Assembly (NCBI RefSeq): GCF_007096635.1
Contig: NZ_VKAA01000006.1
Location: 174,616-238,615 of the forward strand
Origin: Mycolicibacterium sp. 018/SC-01/001
Lineage (GTDB): Bacteria > Actinomycetota > Actinomycetes > Mycobacteriales > Mycobacteriaceae
Direction of reading: 5' to 3'
Length of the DNA stretch: 64,000 nt
Below are positions 42,158 to 53,143 of the stretch, in pieces. The notes beneath the pieces were generated by a model that ran no database searches, was not told where the DNA came from, and saw only the letters and a program-made list of their open reading frames with translations. Position numbers and translations under genes: made by a program. How positions within the stretch are numbered: the stretch's first letter is position 1; the number at the start of each line of letters is the position of its first letter.

Positions 42158-43026
42158 CGGCCCGCGACCCCGCGGCGCAGACCGCGTTCGGACCGATGGT
42201 GCTCTCGGCGATCGAGCACAACGAGGCACCACAGCGCCGCCTCGTCGACGACGACCTGGCCGAGGCGTTCCTGCCGGCGCGGCTGCGCGCGCTGGTGGCG
42301 GCGACGCGCGTGCCGACCGTGCGCCGCGCGGTGGTGGGGGTCGCACAGCGCAGCGCGCCGGGGCTGTGGGCGAGCATCGCGTGCCGGAAACGACTCATCG
42401 ACGAGCGGCTCTCCGACCCCCTCAACGAGACCGACGCCGTCGTCGTGGTGGGCGCGGGCCTGGACACCCGCGGCTGCCGGATCGCCCGCCACAGTGAGAT
42501 GCCCGTGTTCGAGGTCGATCAAGCGGTCAACATCGAGCGCAAAACCGCGACGCTGCAGCGGGTACTGGGCGGCACGCCCCCGTCGGTGCGTCTGGTCGCC
42601 GCCGACCTGGAGAGCGACGACGTCCTCATCGCACTGCGCTCGGCGGGTTACGACCCGTCGTGGCGGACGTTCTTCATCGTGGAGGGCGTGACGCAGTACC
42701 TCTCCCCCGAGGCCGTGCGCACGACACTGGCCGCGCTCGGCACAGCGGGCTCCGGCAGCCGGCTGGTGTTCAGCTACATCCGCGAGGACTTCCTCGACGG
42801 GACGAACATGTACGGCGCGGCGTCGCTGCACCGCAGGTTCCGGGGGCGACGCCCGGTGTGGCACACCGGCCTGGTGCCCGAGCAGCTGCACGAGTGGCTC
42901 GCCGAGCTGGGTTGGCAGTTGATCGAGCAGGCCGGTCCCAGCTACTACCGCGACCTCTACATCCGCCCCACCGGTCGCACACTGGCGGCCTCACCGATCG
43001 AGTGGACCGCGGTCGCTGCGCGGTGA
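42154..43026 (+). CDS. SAM-dependent methyltransferase (Rv2751-like)
   Basis: A 290-residue methyltransferase of the leucine-carboxyl-methyltransferase-like group (DUF574 or LCMT type) common in mycobacteria. [15 protein letters not shown] is the SAM-binding loop, [12 protein letters not shown] the acidic strand and [13 protein letters not shown] the LCMT signature. It is coupled to the SDR gene (ATGA) and is last in the three-gene operon. The substrate could be a small carboxylate or phenol; unknown. Confidence 0.87.
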   Translation: MTARDPAAQTAFGPMVLSAIEHNEAPQRRLVDDDLAEAFLPARLRALVAATRVPTVRRAVVGVAQRSAPGLWASIACRKRLIDERLSDPLNETDAVVVVGAGLDTRGCRIARHSEMPVFEVDQAVNIERKTATLQRVLGGTPPSVRLVAADLESDDVLIALRSAGYDPSWRTFFIVEGVTQYLSPEAVRTTLAALGTAGSGSRLVFSYIREDFLDGTNMYGAASLHRRFRGRRPVWHTGLVPEQLHEWLAELGWQLIEQAGPSYYRDLYIRPTGRTLAASPIEWTAVAAR

Positions 43027-43052
43027 GATCGACCGAGCGCTGAACCGCCTGG

Positions 43053-44729
43053 CTAGACCTCGATGACGGTCGGCACGATCATCGGCTGCCGCCGGTAGGT
43101 CTCACCCACCCATTTGCCCACCGTCCGGCGCACCGCCTGGGCGATGCGGGCCGGGTCGGTCGTGTTCTGGGCGGCCAGGTTCTCCAGCTCGGCGTCGACG
43201 CGTCGCGCCACCGGCTCGAGCGCCTTGGGGTCCTCGGAGAAGCCGCGCGAGGACAGGTGAGCGGGCGCCACCGTGTGGCACGTCCCCCGGCGCACGACGA
43301 CGGTCACCGCGACGAAGCCGGACGACAGGATGAGCCGTTCGCCCAGCGTCGCGTCGCCGACGTCACCGGTGACCAGTCCGTCGACGAACATCTTGCCGAC
43401 GGCCACCGCCCCGGCGATCCCGACGCGCCCGGCCACCAGGTCCACGCTGACGCCGTTCTCGGCGATCACGATGTTCTCCTCGTCGACGCCGGTGCTCGCG
43501 GCCAGGGCGGCGTTGGCGCGCAGCATTCGCCACGTGCCGTGCACGGGCATCACGTTGCGCGGGCGCACCCCGTTGTAGAGGAACAAGAGCTCGCCGGCAT
43601 AGGCGTGCCCCGAAACATGCACACGCGCTTGACGATTGGTGACCACACGAGCCCCGATCTTGGCCAGCGCGTCGATCACCCCGTAGACCGCCTCCTCGTT
43701 GCCGGGGATCAGCGACGAGGACAGGATCACCAGATCGCCGGCGGTCAGCGTGATGCTGCGGTGCTCACCGCGCGACATGCGCGACAGTGCCGCCATCGGC
43801 TCACCCTGCGTGCCGGTGGTGATCAGTACGACGCGGTCGGCCGGCATCATCTCGGCGGCGCCGATGTCGAGGACGTCGTCGTCGGCGACGGTGAGGTAGC
43901 CGAGTTCGCGGGCGATGCCCATGTTGCGCACCATCGACCGGCCGACGAACGACACCTTGCGGCCGAGCGACACCGTAGCGTCGATGATCTGTTGGACCCG
44001 GTCGACGTTCGAGGCGAAGCACGCGACGATGACGCGCCCTTCCGCGCCTCTGATGAGGCGGTGCAGCGCCGGGCCGATCTCGCTCTCCGACGGGCCCACT
44101 CCGGGGATTTCCGCGTTCGTCGAGTCGCACAGGAACAGGTCGACTCCTGCGTCGCCGAGGCGCGACATGCCGGGCAGGTCGGTCGGGCGGCCGTCGGGTG
44201 GCAGCTGGTCGAGTTTGATGTCACCGGTATGCAGGACCGTGCCCGCCCCGGTGTGGATCGCGATGGCCAGGCACCCGGGTACGGAGTGGTTGACGGCGAA
44301 GTACTGGCACTCGAACACCCCGTGGGTGGAGCGTTGCCCTTCGGCGACCTCCACGAGCTTCGGCGAGAGCCGGTGCTCGCGACATTTCTCGGCGACCAGC
44401 GCGAGCGTGAACTTCGAGCCGACGATAGGGATGTCGGCGCGCATCTTGAGCAGGTACGGAATCGCCCCGATGTGGTCCTCGTGGGCGTGGGTGACCACGA
44501 GCGCCTCCACGTCGTCGAGCCTGCCCTGGACCAGCCTCAGATCGGGCAGGATCAGGTCGACACCCGGTTCGTCATGGGTGGGGAACAGCACGCCGCAGTC
44601 CACGATCAACAGGCGGCCCAGATGCTCGAACGTGGTCATGTTGCGACCGATTTCGTTGATGCCGCCCAGGGCGGTCACCCGCAGGGCACCGGCGGCCAGC
44701 GGGCCCGGCGCGACGAGTTCGGATTCCAC
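43053..44729 (-). CDS. rnj: Ribonuclease J
   Basis: Beta-CASP metallo-beta-lactamase ribonuclease with 5'-exo and endo activity, 558 residues. The HxHxDH motif is HAHEDHIG at residues 81-87, with further ligands in HSVPG and HTGDIKLDQ. The beta-CASP part includes SSSLIPGNEEAVYGVID and VHVSGHAYAGELLFL. The C-terminal domain follows from about residue 450. It lies 11 bases after dapA, so it is in the thyX-dapA-rnj operon. Confidence 0.97.
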   Translation of the reverse strand: MESELVAPGPLAAGALRVTALGGINEIGRNMTTFEHLGRLLIVDCGVLFPTHDEPGVDLILPDLRLVQGRLDDVEALVVTHAHEDHIGAIPYLLKMRADIPIVGSKFTLALVAEKCREHRLSPKLVEVAEGQRSTHGVFECQYFAVNHSVPGCLAIAIHTGAGTVLHTGDIKLDQLPPDGRPTDLPGMSRLGDAGVDLFLCDSTNAEIPGVGPSESEIGPALHRLIRGAEGRVIVACFASNVDRVQQIIDATVSLGRKVSFVGRSMVRNMGIARELGYLTVADDDVLDIGAAEMMPADRVVLITTGTQGEPMAALSRMSRGEHRSITLTAGDLVILSSSLIPGNEEAVYGVIDALAKIGARVVTNRQARVHVSGHAYAGELLFLYNGVRPRNVMPVHGTWRMLRANAALAASTGVDEENIVIAENGVSVDLVAGRVGIAGAVAVGKMFVDGLVTGDVGDATLGERLILSSGFVAVTVVVRRGTCHTVAPAHLSSRGFSEDPKALEPVARRVDAELENLAAQNTTDPARIAQAVRRTVGKWVGETYRRQPMIVPTVIEV

Positions 44730-44740
44730 CGGCTGCCCCG

Positions 44741-46421
<1,681 letters not shown>

Positions 46422-46440
46422 CGGCGCAGCCTAACCGCTG

Positions 46441-47217
46441 TCATTCCGCGGGCACGCCGGCGCGGCGCATCGCCGTCACGATGTGGCCGAAGTCGATCGT
46501 GCCGTGTGCGCGGGCCAGCGCGTCGGCGTCGTCGGCGCGGCCGTCGGCGATCGCCGCGACGATGAGTTCGTGCTCGCGCAGCGCGCGCTGCTCGACGGCG
46601 CGCATCGTCTCCGGTTCGCCCCACAGGTGGGCGGGCGCTCCGATGCTCACCCGGGCCTTGACGTCGTTGAGGACGCCGGCGAGCACATCGTTGTGCGCCG
46701 CATCGGAGATGGCCGCGTGCAGTCTGCTGTCCGCCTGCTGGGCACTCAGCCCGGTTTCGGCGGTGCGGTATTCCTCGAGTCGTCGCCGCAGCACCGCGAT
46801 GTCGGTGTCGGTGCGGGCTTCGGCCGCAGCCCGGCACACCGCACCCTGCAGCCGACAGACCGCGTCGCAATGCACGCGCAACTCGTCGAGCCGGCCCGCC
46901 AGGGTGCGCCGGACGGCTTCGGTCGAGGAGTCGGGCCATTGCTGCCGGACGAACGAACCGCCGCCCCGGCCGCGGCGCGTCTCGAGGAGCCCGCGGCCGA
47001 CCAGTCGCGCGAGAGCCGCGCGCACGGTCATGCGACCGGCACCGAGGGAGGCCGCGAGATCGCGCTCGCCGGGCAGCCGTGCACCCGGCAGATATTCACC
47101 GATCGCGATCGCGGTCACCAATCGATCGGTCACCTCGTCGACGCGCGACGACGAGTCGAGTTGTCGGTACAGCAGACCGGACGGCGCCTCACCCGCGGGT
47201 GATCCGTTGTGCCCCAT
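46441..47217 (-). CDS. GntR-family (FadR type) transcriptional regulator
   Basis: A 258-residue repressor. The winged helix at about residues 25-92 contains LPGERDLAASLGAGRMTVRAALARLVGRGLLETRRGRGG. The C-terminal FCD domain (about 110-240) has the metal-ligand pattern ADSRLHAAISDAAHNDVL and REHELIVAAIADGRADDADALARAH. It is divergent from the S33 peptidase and APC permease genes and most likely controls them; an inverted repeat in the gap is a candidate operator. The ligand is probably an amino acid or organic acid. Confidence 0.9.
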   Translation of the reverse strand: MGHNGSPAGEAPSGLLYRQLDSSSRVDEVTDRLVTAIAIGEYLPGARLPGERDLAASLGAGRMTVRAALARLVGRGLLETRRGRGGGSFVRQQWPDSSTEAVRRTLAGRLDELRVHCDAVCRLQGAVCRAAAEARTDTDIAVLRRRLEEYRTAETGLSAQQADSRLHAAISDAAHNDVLAGVLNDVKARVSIGAPAHLWGEPETMRAVEQRALREHELIVAAIADGRADDADALARAHGTIDFGHIVTAMRRAGVPAE

Positions 47218-47263
47218 CAGCGCCAGTCCCCTTCTCGTCACCGGTATGTTAATTCGTTTGATT

Positions 47264-47280
47264 GGTCTTGCAAGGAGACC
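47264..47280. promoter_or_regulatory. Candidate operator between the GntR and peptidase genes
   Basis: GGTCT (47264-47268) and AGACC (47276-47280) form an inverted repeat with seven bases between. FadR-type regulators bind short palindromes of the TGGTNNNACCA kind, so this is a plausible site, though the spacing differs. The 85-base gap is otherwise relatively AT-rich (GTATGTTAATTCGTTTGATT). Confidence 0.45.
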
Positions 47281-47302
47281 TTTAGAAGTTCATGCTGATG
47301 CG

Positions 47303-48208
47303 ATGCAGCGCGAGACCCGTCTGGTGCCCTTCCGGGACTATCAGACCTGGGTGCAGATCACCACGCCGGACTCGGCGACGCCGGGAGCCCTGCCCCTGTT
47401 CGTCCTACACGGCGGACCCGGCATGGCGCACAACTACGTGGCCAACATCGCCGAGCTCGCCGACGAGACGGGCCGGGTGGTGATCCACTACGACCAGGTG
47501 GGATGCGGCCAGTCCACCCACCTGCCCGATGCGCCCGCCGACTTCTGGACACCGGCGCTGTTCGTCGACGAATTCCACACGGTGCGAACCGCTTTGGGTA
47601 TGGATAGCTACCATCTGCTCGGGCAGTCGTGGGGCGGCATGCTCGGCGCCGAGATCGCGGTGCGGCGCCCCGCGGGCCTGGCCTCGCTGTCGATCTGCAA
47701 TTCACCGGCCTCGATGGAACTCTGGGTGCAGGGCGCTGCCGAGCTGCGCGCGCAGCTGCCGCCGCAGACCCGGGCTGCACTCGACCGCCACGAGGCGGCG
47801 GGCACCGTCACCGACCCGGAGTACCTGGCCGCGACGATGGAGTTCTACCGCCGCCACGTCTGCCGTACCGAGCCGATGCCTCAGGACTTCCTCGACAGCG
47901 AAGCCCAGATGGAGGCCGAACCCACGGTCTATCACACGATGAACGGCCCCAACGAGTTCCACGTCGTCGGCACGCTGCGGGACTGGACGATCATCGACCG
48001 TCTACCCGACGTCGCCGCGCCCACCCTGGTGGTCGCCGGGGAGTTCGACGAGGCCACGCCCGCGACCTGGCATCCCTACGTCGACCGAATCCCCGGCGCG
48101 CGCAGTCACGTCTTCCCCGCGTCGAGCCATTGCAGCCATCTGGAGAAACCCGAGGAATTCCGCGCCGTGATCGCGGCGTTCCTCTCCGAGCACGAGGACA
48201 CCCCATGA
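47303..48208 (+). CDS. Proline-iminopeptidase-like hydrolase (peptidase S33)
   Basis: A 301-residue alpha/beta hydrolase of family S33. HGGPGMAHNY is the family hallmark, GQSWGGMLG holds the nucleophile serine, and Asp and His follow in GEFDEATP and SSHCSHLEKP. These enzymes cleave N-terminal proline or other amino acids from peptides or amides. The coupled APC permease suggests uptake of an amino acid derivative that is then hydrolysed. The start at 47303 is the first good ATG; one at 47246 in frame would overlap the promoter region. Confidence 0.87.
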   Translation: MQRETRLVPFRDYQTWVQITTPDSATPGALPLFVLHGGPGMAHNYVANIAELADETGRVVIHYDQVGCGQSTHLPDAPADFWTPALFVDEFHTVRTALGMDSYHLLGQSWGGMLGAEIAVRRPAGLASLSICNSPASMELWVQGAAELRAQLPPQTRAALDRHEAAGTVTDPEYLAATMEFYRRHVCRTEPMPQDFLDSEAQMEAEPTVYHTMNGPNEFHVVGTLRDWTIIDRLPDVAAPTLVVAGEFDEATPATWHPYVDRIPGARSHVFPASSHCSHLEKPEEFRAVIAAFLSEHEDTP

Positions 48209-49617
48209 CCCAGCCCGAACCCGCCGCGCAGCGCACGCTCGAATCATTCGGCTACAAGCAGGAATTGCACCGTTCGGTGTCGACGTTCGACCTGCTGGTC
48301 TACGGCCTGGTCTTCATGGTGCCGATCGCGCCGTGGACGATCTTCGGCACCGTCTACAACAGTGCGTCGGGCATGGTGCCGCTGGTCTACGCCATCGGCC
48401 TGGTCGCGATGGTCTTCACCGCGCTCGCGTATGCGCAGATGGCCAAGGCGTTTCCGCTCGCCGGCTCGGTGTTCTCCTATGTCGGTCGCGGAATCCATCC
48501 TGGTGCAGGGTTTTTCGCGGGTTGGGTGATGCTGCTCGACTACCTGCTGATCCCCACACTGCTCTACGTCTTCGCCGCCGAGTCGATGGTCGGCCTGTTC
48601 CCCGGCACGCCGCGATGGCTGTGGGCGATCCTGTTCGTGCTGGTCAACACCGGGATCAACCTGCTGGGCGTGGACTCGCTGAAGATGGCCAACCGCGCGT
48701 TCCTGGCCATCGAGCTGGTGTTCGTGGTGGTGTTCATCGTCATCGCGGTGCGCGCGATCAGCGGCGGCAGCCTGCCCGACGTGGCATGGAGCACCACGCC
48801 GATCTGGAACTCCGAGGTGGTCAGCGCACCCCTGCTGGCCGGCGCGCTGTCGATCGCGGTCCTGAGCTTCCTCGGTTTCGACGGCATCTCCACGCTGGCC
48901 GAGGAATCGACCGGGAAGCGCAATCCCGCAGGCAAGGCGATGATCGGTGCGCTGTTCATCGTCGCGTTCCTGTTCATCGTGCAGACGTGGCTGGCGAGCC
49001 TGCTGGCCGGCGGCCGCGAGGCCTTCGGCGACGACGAGGTGGGCAACGCGTTCTTCACGCTGGTGCAAGAAGCGTCGTCGACGGGCTGGATGGATGCGTT
49101 CTTCGTCGTCAACGTCATCGCGGTCGGCTTCGCCAACGCGATGGCCGCCCAAGCTGCCACCAGCCGGCTGTTGTTCTCGATGAGCCGCGACCGTCAGCTG
49201 CCGCACTTCCTGTCGAGGATCAGTTCACGGCAGGTGCCGATCGTCGCCATCCTGACCGTCAGCGCGCTGTCCATCGTGCTGGTGCTGTTCTTCGTCGGCC
49301 AGATCGGCCTGATCTCCTCGCTGGTGAATTTCGGTGCGCTGACCGCGTTCTGCCTGCTGCACATCTCGGTGGCCTGGTACTACCTGGGCCGGCAGAAGTC
49401 CAAGAACTACTTTCTGCACCTCGTGGTGCCGGCGCTGGGCTTCGTGATCATCGCCTACGTGCTGATCAACGCCGACTCGCTGGCCAAGATCGGCGGCATC
49501 GTGTGGTTGGTGATCGGACTCGTGGTCTTCGTGGTGAACCGGGTGCGGGGTGTCGGCTTCGGACCGTCGGCGGATCACGCGGCCGAGACACCCGAGACGA
49601 CTACGCCGGCGCGCTGA
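48205..49617 (+). CDS. APC superfamily amino acid permease
   Basis: A 470-residue permease with about 12 helices. The N-terminal SVSTFDLLVYGLVFMVPIAPW, LAYAQMAKAFPLAGSVFSYVGRGIHP and FDGISTLAEESTGKRNP match the APC family. It overlaps the peptidase stop as ATGA. The substrate is unknown; putrescine, ethanolamine and amino acid transporters share this signature. It ends two bases from the convergent GGDEF gene stop. Confidence 0.9.
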   Translation: MTQPEPAAQRTLESFGYKQELHRSVSTFDLLVYGLVFMVPIAPWTIFGTVYNSASGMVPLVYAIGLVAMVFTALAYAQMAKAFPLAGSVFSYVGRGIHPGAGFFAGWVMLLDYLLIPTLLYVFAAESMVGLFPGTPRWLWAILFVLVNTGINLLGVDSLKMANRAFLAIELVFVVVFIVIAVRAISGGSLPDVAWSTTPIWNSEVVSAPLLAGALSIAVLSFLGFDGISTLAEESTGKRNPAGKAMIGALFIVAFLFIVQTWLASLLAGGREAFGDDEVGNAFFTLVQEASSTGWMDAFFVVNVIAVGFANAMAAQAATSRLLFSMSRDRQLPHFLSRISSRQVPIVAILTVSALSIVLVLFFVGQIGLISSLVNFGALTAFCLLHISVAWYYLGRQKSKNYFLHLVVPALGFVIIAYVLINADSLAKIGGIVWLVIGLVVFVVNRVRGVGFGPSADHAAETPETTTPAR

Positions 49618-49619
49618 GG

Positions 49620-50720
49620 TCAGTCGTGCCCGCCCGGTCGTCGGCCGGGTGCGGTCAGGCTCCGCCGTTCGACGCGATCACCCCCGGCCCGTTTGGCCCG
49701 GTACATGGCGGCATCGGCGGCGGCGATCATCCGGTCCACGAAATCGGTGTCCGGGGGCTCGTGATCCTCGAGGTGACCCTCCAGCAGCGCGGTGCAGGTG
49801 CCCAGGCTGGCGGTGATGTCGAACGGCAGCGCTGCGATGCTCGCGCGCACCGCATCGGCGGTTTCGGCATGATCGGTCGGCGGGTGCACGTCGGCGACGA
49901 CGAACTCCTCGCCGCCCAGGCGGCCCAGAACCGCTGTGTCGCTGCACATGCGGCGCAGCACCTCACCCACGTCGGCGAGCGCCCGGTCCCCGGTCGCGTG
50001 GCCGTGGGAATCGTTGAGCCGCTTGAAGTCGTCGAGGTCGATCATCGTGACGTTGACCGCGGCGCCGCTGCGCTGGCGCGTGATCAGTTCCCGCAGAGCC
50101 CGATAGAACGACCGCCGGTTCAGCAGGCCGGTGAGTGAATCGCGGCCCGATTCCTCGAGGTCGCTGTGCAGGGAGTGCACCAGCGAGTAGATGCCGAACG
50201 GCACGCCGACGTTGAGGGCCAGCACGGTCACCGTGGCGGACACCGTCACCGCGACGTCACCGGTCTCCAGGACCAGCCGGGTCGCCATGATCCCCGCGCA
50301 GACCGCGGCGATCCCGGCGTTGACCAGCACATCGGCGAGCCGGTGGAAGTAGGCCAGGAATCCGCCGAGCACCGCGAACATCACGCAGCCCATCAGACCC
50401 GCGTAGGCATACGACATCGACAGCGAGCCCGCGGCGATGCACGCACAGCACACCATGTTGTAGACCAGGGATCGCGTGTGGCTCGGCCAACCGGGCAGCC
50501 ACACCGTCGACACGGCGATCGCACTGATGCCCGCGGCGATCGCCACGGTCCGCGCGACGGGGGTCGACGGGCCGACCGGGCTCGCGAGCAGGATCAACGG
50601 CAGTGCACCCAGCACGCAGGTGAACAGGAAAATGGCGAATCGCCAGACCCTTTCGAGTCCTCGATCGCGCAGGTAGTAGCTGACGGCGTCGAATCGACCG
50701 GCTCGGAGCCATCCAGACAT
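49620..50720 (-). CDS. Membrane-bound diguanylate cyclase (GGDEF)
   Basis: A 366-residue protein with six hydrophobic helices in the first 180 residues and a C-terminal GGDEF domain (about 190-355). The active site reads GGEEF at residues 269-273, with RDSLTGLLNRRSF and DLDDFKRLNDSHGHATGD ahead of it, so cyclic di-GMP synthesis is expected. No RxxD inhibitory site precedes GGEEF. There is no EAL domain, unlike the main mycobacterial enzyme. The sensor part resembles no domain I can name. The start is the ATG at 50720. Confidence 0.88.
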   Translation of the reverse strand: MSGWLRAGRFDAVSYYLRDRGLERVWRFAIFLFTCVLGALPLILLASPVGPSTPVARTVAIAAGISAIAVSTVWLPGWPSHTRSLVYNMVCCACIAAGSLSMSYAYAGLMGCVMFAVLGGFLAYFHRLADVLVNAGIAAVCAGIMATRLVLETGDVAVTVSATVTVLALNVGVPFGIYSLVHSLHSDLEESGRDSLTGLLNRRSFYRALRELITRQRSGAAVNVTMIDLDDFKRLNDSHGHATGDRALADVGEVLRRMCSDTAVLGRLGGEEFVVADVHPPTDHAETADAVRASIAALPFDITASLGTCTALLEGHLEDHEPPDTDFVDRMIAAADAAMYRAKRAGGDRVERRSLTAPGRRPGGHD

Positions 50721-50841
50721 GCACGCGTCCCGTCGTGATCTGTATCGTGCACCGCTCATTCTGCCTGCTCCCGAGCATGCCGCGCGCACCAGTTGCTGAC
50801 TGGCACCGAGCGAACCCGTCGCCACGACGTTAGGGTCTTTC

Positions 50842-51438
50842 ATGCCTGACAGCACGGCCACCACGATCGCGTCGCGTCTCCTCGAGGTCATCGACTCCGA
50901 CATCCTCGCGCTGACCGAACGCGGAGTCGGCGCGGGCAACAAGGTCTTCGGAGCCGCCGTGCTCAGAAAATCGGATCTGTCCCTGGTGATCGCGGGCACC
51001 AACGACGAGACCCGCAACCCGTTGTGGCACGGCGAGATCAACACACTGCGGCAGTTCTACGAACTCCCCGACCGGCCCTCGACGAAGGACCTGATCTTCC
51101 TGACCACCCATGAACCGTGCACGCTGTGCATGTCGGCGATCACGTGGGCGGGCTTCGACAACTACTACTACTTCTACAGCCACGAGGATTCCCGGGACAG
51201 TTTCGCGATTCCCCACGACCTCGTGATCCTCAAGGAACTGTTCGGCCTGGATCCCGGCGGGTACCGCCGTACCAACGCGTTCTGGACCGCGTACGCCATC
51301 GCCGATCTGATCGACACCGAACCCGAGCCGCTGCGCTCGGAGCTGCTGGCCCGGCGCGACGCCATACGCGCCCGCTACGACTCGCTGTCGACGCAGTACC
51401 AGAAGACGAAGGGCGACAACGACATTCCGCTGAGCTGA
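50842..51438 (+). CDS. Cytidine/deoxycytidylate deaminase-family protein
   Basis: A 198-residue zinc deaminase. The metal and catalytic residues are His63 and Glu65 (WHGEIN) and the PCTLC pair at Cys93 and Cys96. The fold is that of guanine, cytosine or tRNA-adenosine deaminases; the HGE rather than HAE pattern and the aromatic stretch NYYYFYSHEDS are unusual. The C-terminal region from about residue 130 is extra. The substrate is unknown, and a nucleobase or a modified base are both possible. It is transcribed alone and divergent from the GGDEF gene. Confidence 0.82.
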   Translation: MPDSTATTIASRLLEVIDSDILALTERGVGAGNKVFGAAVLRKSDLSLVIAGTNDETRNPLWHGEINTLRQFYELPDRPSTKDLIFLTTHEPCTLCMSAITWAGFDNYYYFYSHEDSRDSFAIPHDLVILKELFGLDPGGYRRTNAFWTAYAIADLIDTEPEPLRSELLARRDAIRARYDSLSTQYQKTKGDNDIPLS

Positions 51439-51458
51439 CCCGGCGCGACGCGCCGACG

Positions 51459-52667
51459 TCAATCGCGCAGCGCCGTGCGCAGATGCGCGACCAGATCGCC
51501 CCGCTCCCCCACGACGACGTCGCCGAGGCCCAGCCAGCCGGCCATCGTCGTCAGTTCCGCCGCCAGCGGGGGCGCCACCCGCGCCGGGTCCTCGTCGGGC
51601 TCGCAGAACGCTCCGACCACGTGCAGCACTCCGGCGACCCGATCTGCCTTCAGGTCGACCCGCCCGACGAGCCGGCCGTCCACGAGGAACGGCCACACGT
51701 AGTAACCGAACTGCCGCTTGGGCGCCGGCGTGTAGATCTCGATGCGGTAGTGGAAGCCGAAGATCCGCTCGACGCGCGGCCGGAAGAAGATCAGCGGGTC
51801 GAACGGGCACAGCAGGGCGGTGCCGCGGTCGCGCCGCGGAATGATCTGGCCGGCACGCAGATAGGCCGGCGCCTGCCAGCTGTCGACCTCGACCGGCTCG
51901 AGTTCCCCGTCGGCGACCAACGCGGCGATCGCGGGTTTGACCTGTCTGGCGCCGAGCCGGAAGTAGTCGCGGATGTCGGCCTCGGTCGCGATGCCCAGCG
52001 CGGTGGCCGCGCGCAGTGTGAGCTCGCGGATCGCGTCGGCCTCCTCGACCTGGCGGGCCACCACATCGGGCGGGAGCACCCGCTCGGTGAGGTCGTAGTG
52101 CCGTGCGAACCCGATACGGGTCGCGGTGGTCAGCACCCCGGACGCCCACAGTGCTTCGGCCACCCATTTGGTGTCGCTGCGGTCCCACCACGGGCCTTTG
52201 CGGCCCCGCGGTTCGGATTCCAGGTGCGCCTCGATCTGCCCCGCGGTGGCCGGCCCGAGCTCGGTGACGGCGGCGACGACGTCCTCGGCGAGCTTGGCGT
52301 TGCGTTTGACGATCTCCACGCCCCACCGCCCGTGCGCGTATTCGGCCATCCGCCAACGCATCAGCGGCCAGTCATCGACGGCCATCAACGCGGCCTCGTG
52401 GGCCCAGTACTCGACGAGCAGCCGGGGCGAGCGCGCCGAATGACTCCAGGCAGCACGGTCCAGCATGTCGCGGTCATAGGGCCCCAGCCGGCTGAACACC
52501 GGCGCGTAGTGGGCGCGCACCGCCACCGACACCGAATCCAGCTGGAGCACCTGGATGCGGGCGATCAGCCGTTTGAGGTGGGCGCGGGTGACCGCGCCCG
52601 ATGGCCTGGCCTCGCCGAAGCCCTGCGCCGCGACGGCGACCCTGCGCGCCTGCGCGGCGGTGATCAT
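51459..52667 (-). CDS. YcaQ/AlkX-type DNA glycosylase
   Basis: A 402-residue winged-helix protein of the HTH_42 family (YcaQ, now AlkX), which unhooks DNA interstrand crosslinks and removes bulky alkylated bases. The catalytic Q-phi-D motif of this branch is present as QLD at residues 42-44 (VLQLDSV). Later blocks [28 protein letters not shown] and [21 protein letters not shown] are typical. The ATG overlaps the dfrA stop (ATGA), so the gene is co-expressed with thyA-dfrA, linking base repair to nucleotide supply. Confidence 0.9.
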   Translation of the reverse strand: MITAAQARRVAVAAQGFGEARPSGAVTRAHLKRLIARIQVLQLDSVSVAVRAHYAPVFSRLGPYDRDMLDRAAWSHSARSPRLLVEYWAHEAALMAVDDWPLMRWRMAEYAHGRWGVEIVKRNAKLAEDVVAAVTELGPATAGQIEAHLESEPRGRKGPWWDRSDTKWVAEALWASGVLTTATRIGFARHYDLTERVLPPDVVARQVEEADAIRELTLRAATALGIATEADIRDYFRLGARQVKPAIAALVADGELEPVEVDSWQAPAYLRAGQIIPRRDRGTALLCPFDPLIFFRPRVERIFGFHYRIEIYTPAPKRQFGYYVWPFLVDGRLVGRVDLKADRVAGVLHVVGAFCEPDEDPARVAPPLAAELTTMAGWLGLGDVVVGERGDLVAHLRTALRD

Positions 52668-53143
52668 GCCCGCAGGTAGGTGGCGAACCGGTAGCGCAGT
52701 CCCGACGAACTGTCCTGCCAGCTGCCCACCGTGCCGACCCACCGTTCGTCGAGCACCGGGGCGAGCGCGTCGTCGTCCTCACGCCGCAGGTCGAGGTCGA
52801 CCTCGGTGACCTCGCAGCGCGTCGCCAGCGGCAGCGTCAACCCGTAGATCTCGGACCCACCGATCACCCAGGCGTCCTCGAGAGGGATGCCGTCGAGGCT
52901 CGTCACCGTCTCCGCGTCATCGGCCACGTAGTCAGCATGCCGGGTGAGTACGACATTTCGGCGCCCCGGCAACGGCCGGAACCTCGCCGGCAGGGACTCC
53001 CATGTCCTGCGTCCCATGATCACGGTGTGACCCATGGTGAGCTCCTTGAACCGGGCCATGTCCTCGGGCACCTGCCACGGGATGCCGTTGTCGCGGCCGA
53101 TCACCCCGGACGACGACTGCGCCCAGATCAGGCTGAGGCCCAC
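52664..53143 (-). CDS. dfrA: Dihydrofolate reductase DfrA
   Basis: NADPH-dependent reductase of dihydrofolate, 159 residues, the trimethoprim target. [28 protein letters not shown] includes the catalytic acid Asp; [28 protein letters not shown] and [14 protein letters not shown] follow. It starts with GTG at 53143, sharing one base with the thyA TAG, and is coupled to the downstream ycaQ-like gene. Confidence 0.97.
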   Translation of the reverse strand: MGLSLIWAQSSSGVIGRDNGIPWQVPEDMARFKELTMGHTVIMGRRTWESLPARFRPLPGRRNVVLTRHADYVADDAETVTSLDGIPLEDAWVIGGSEIYGLTLPLATRCEVTEVDLDLRREDDDALAPVLDERWVGTVGSWQDSSSGLRYRFATYLRA

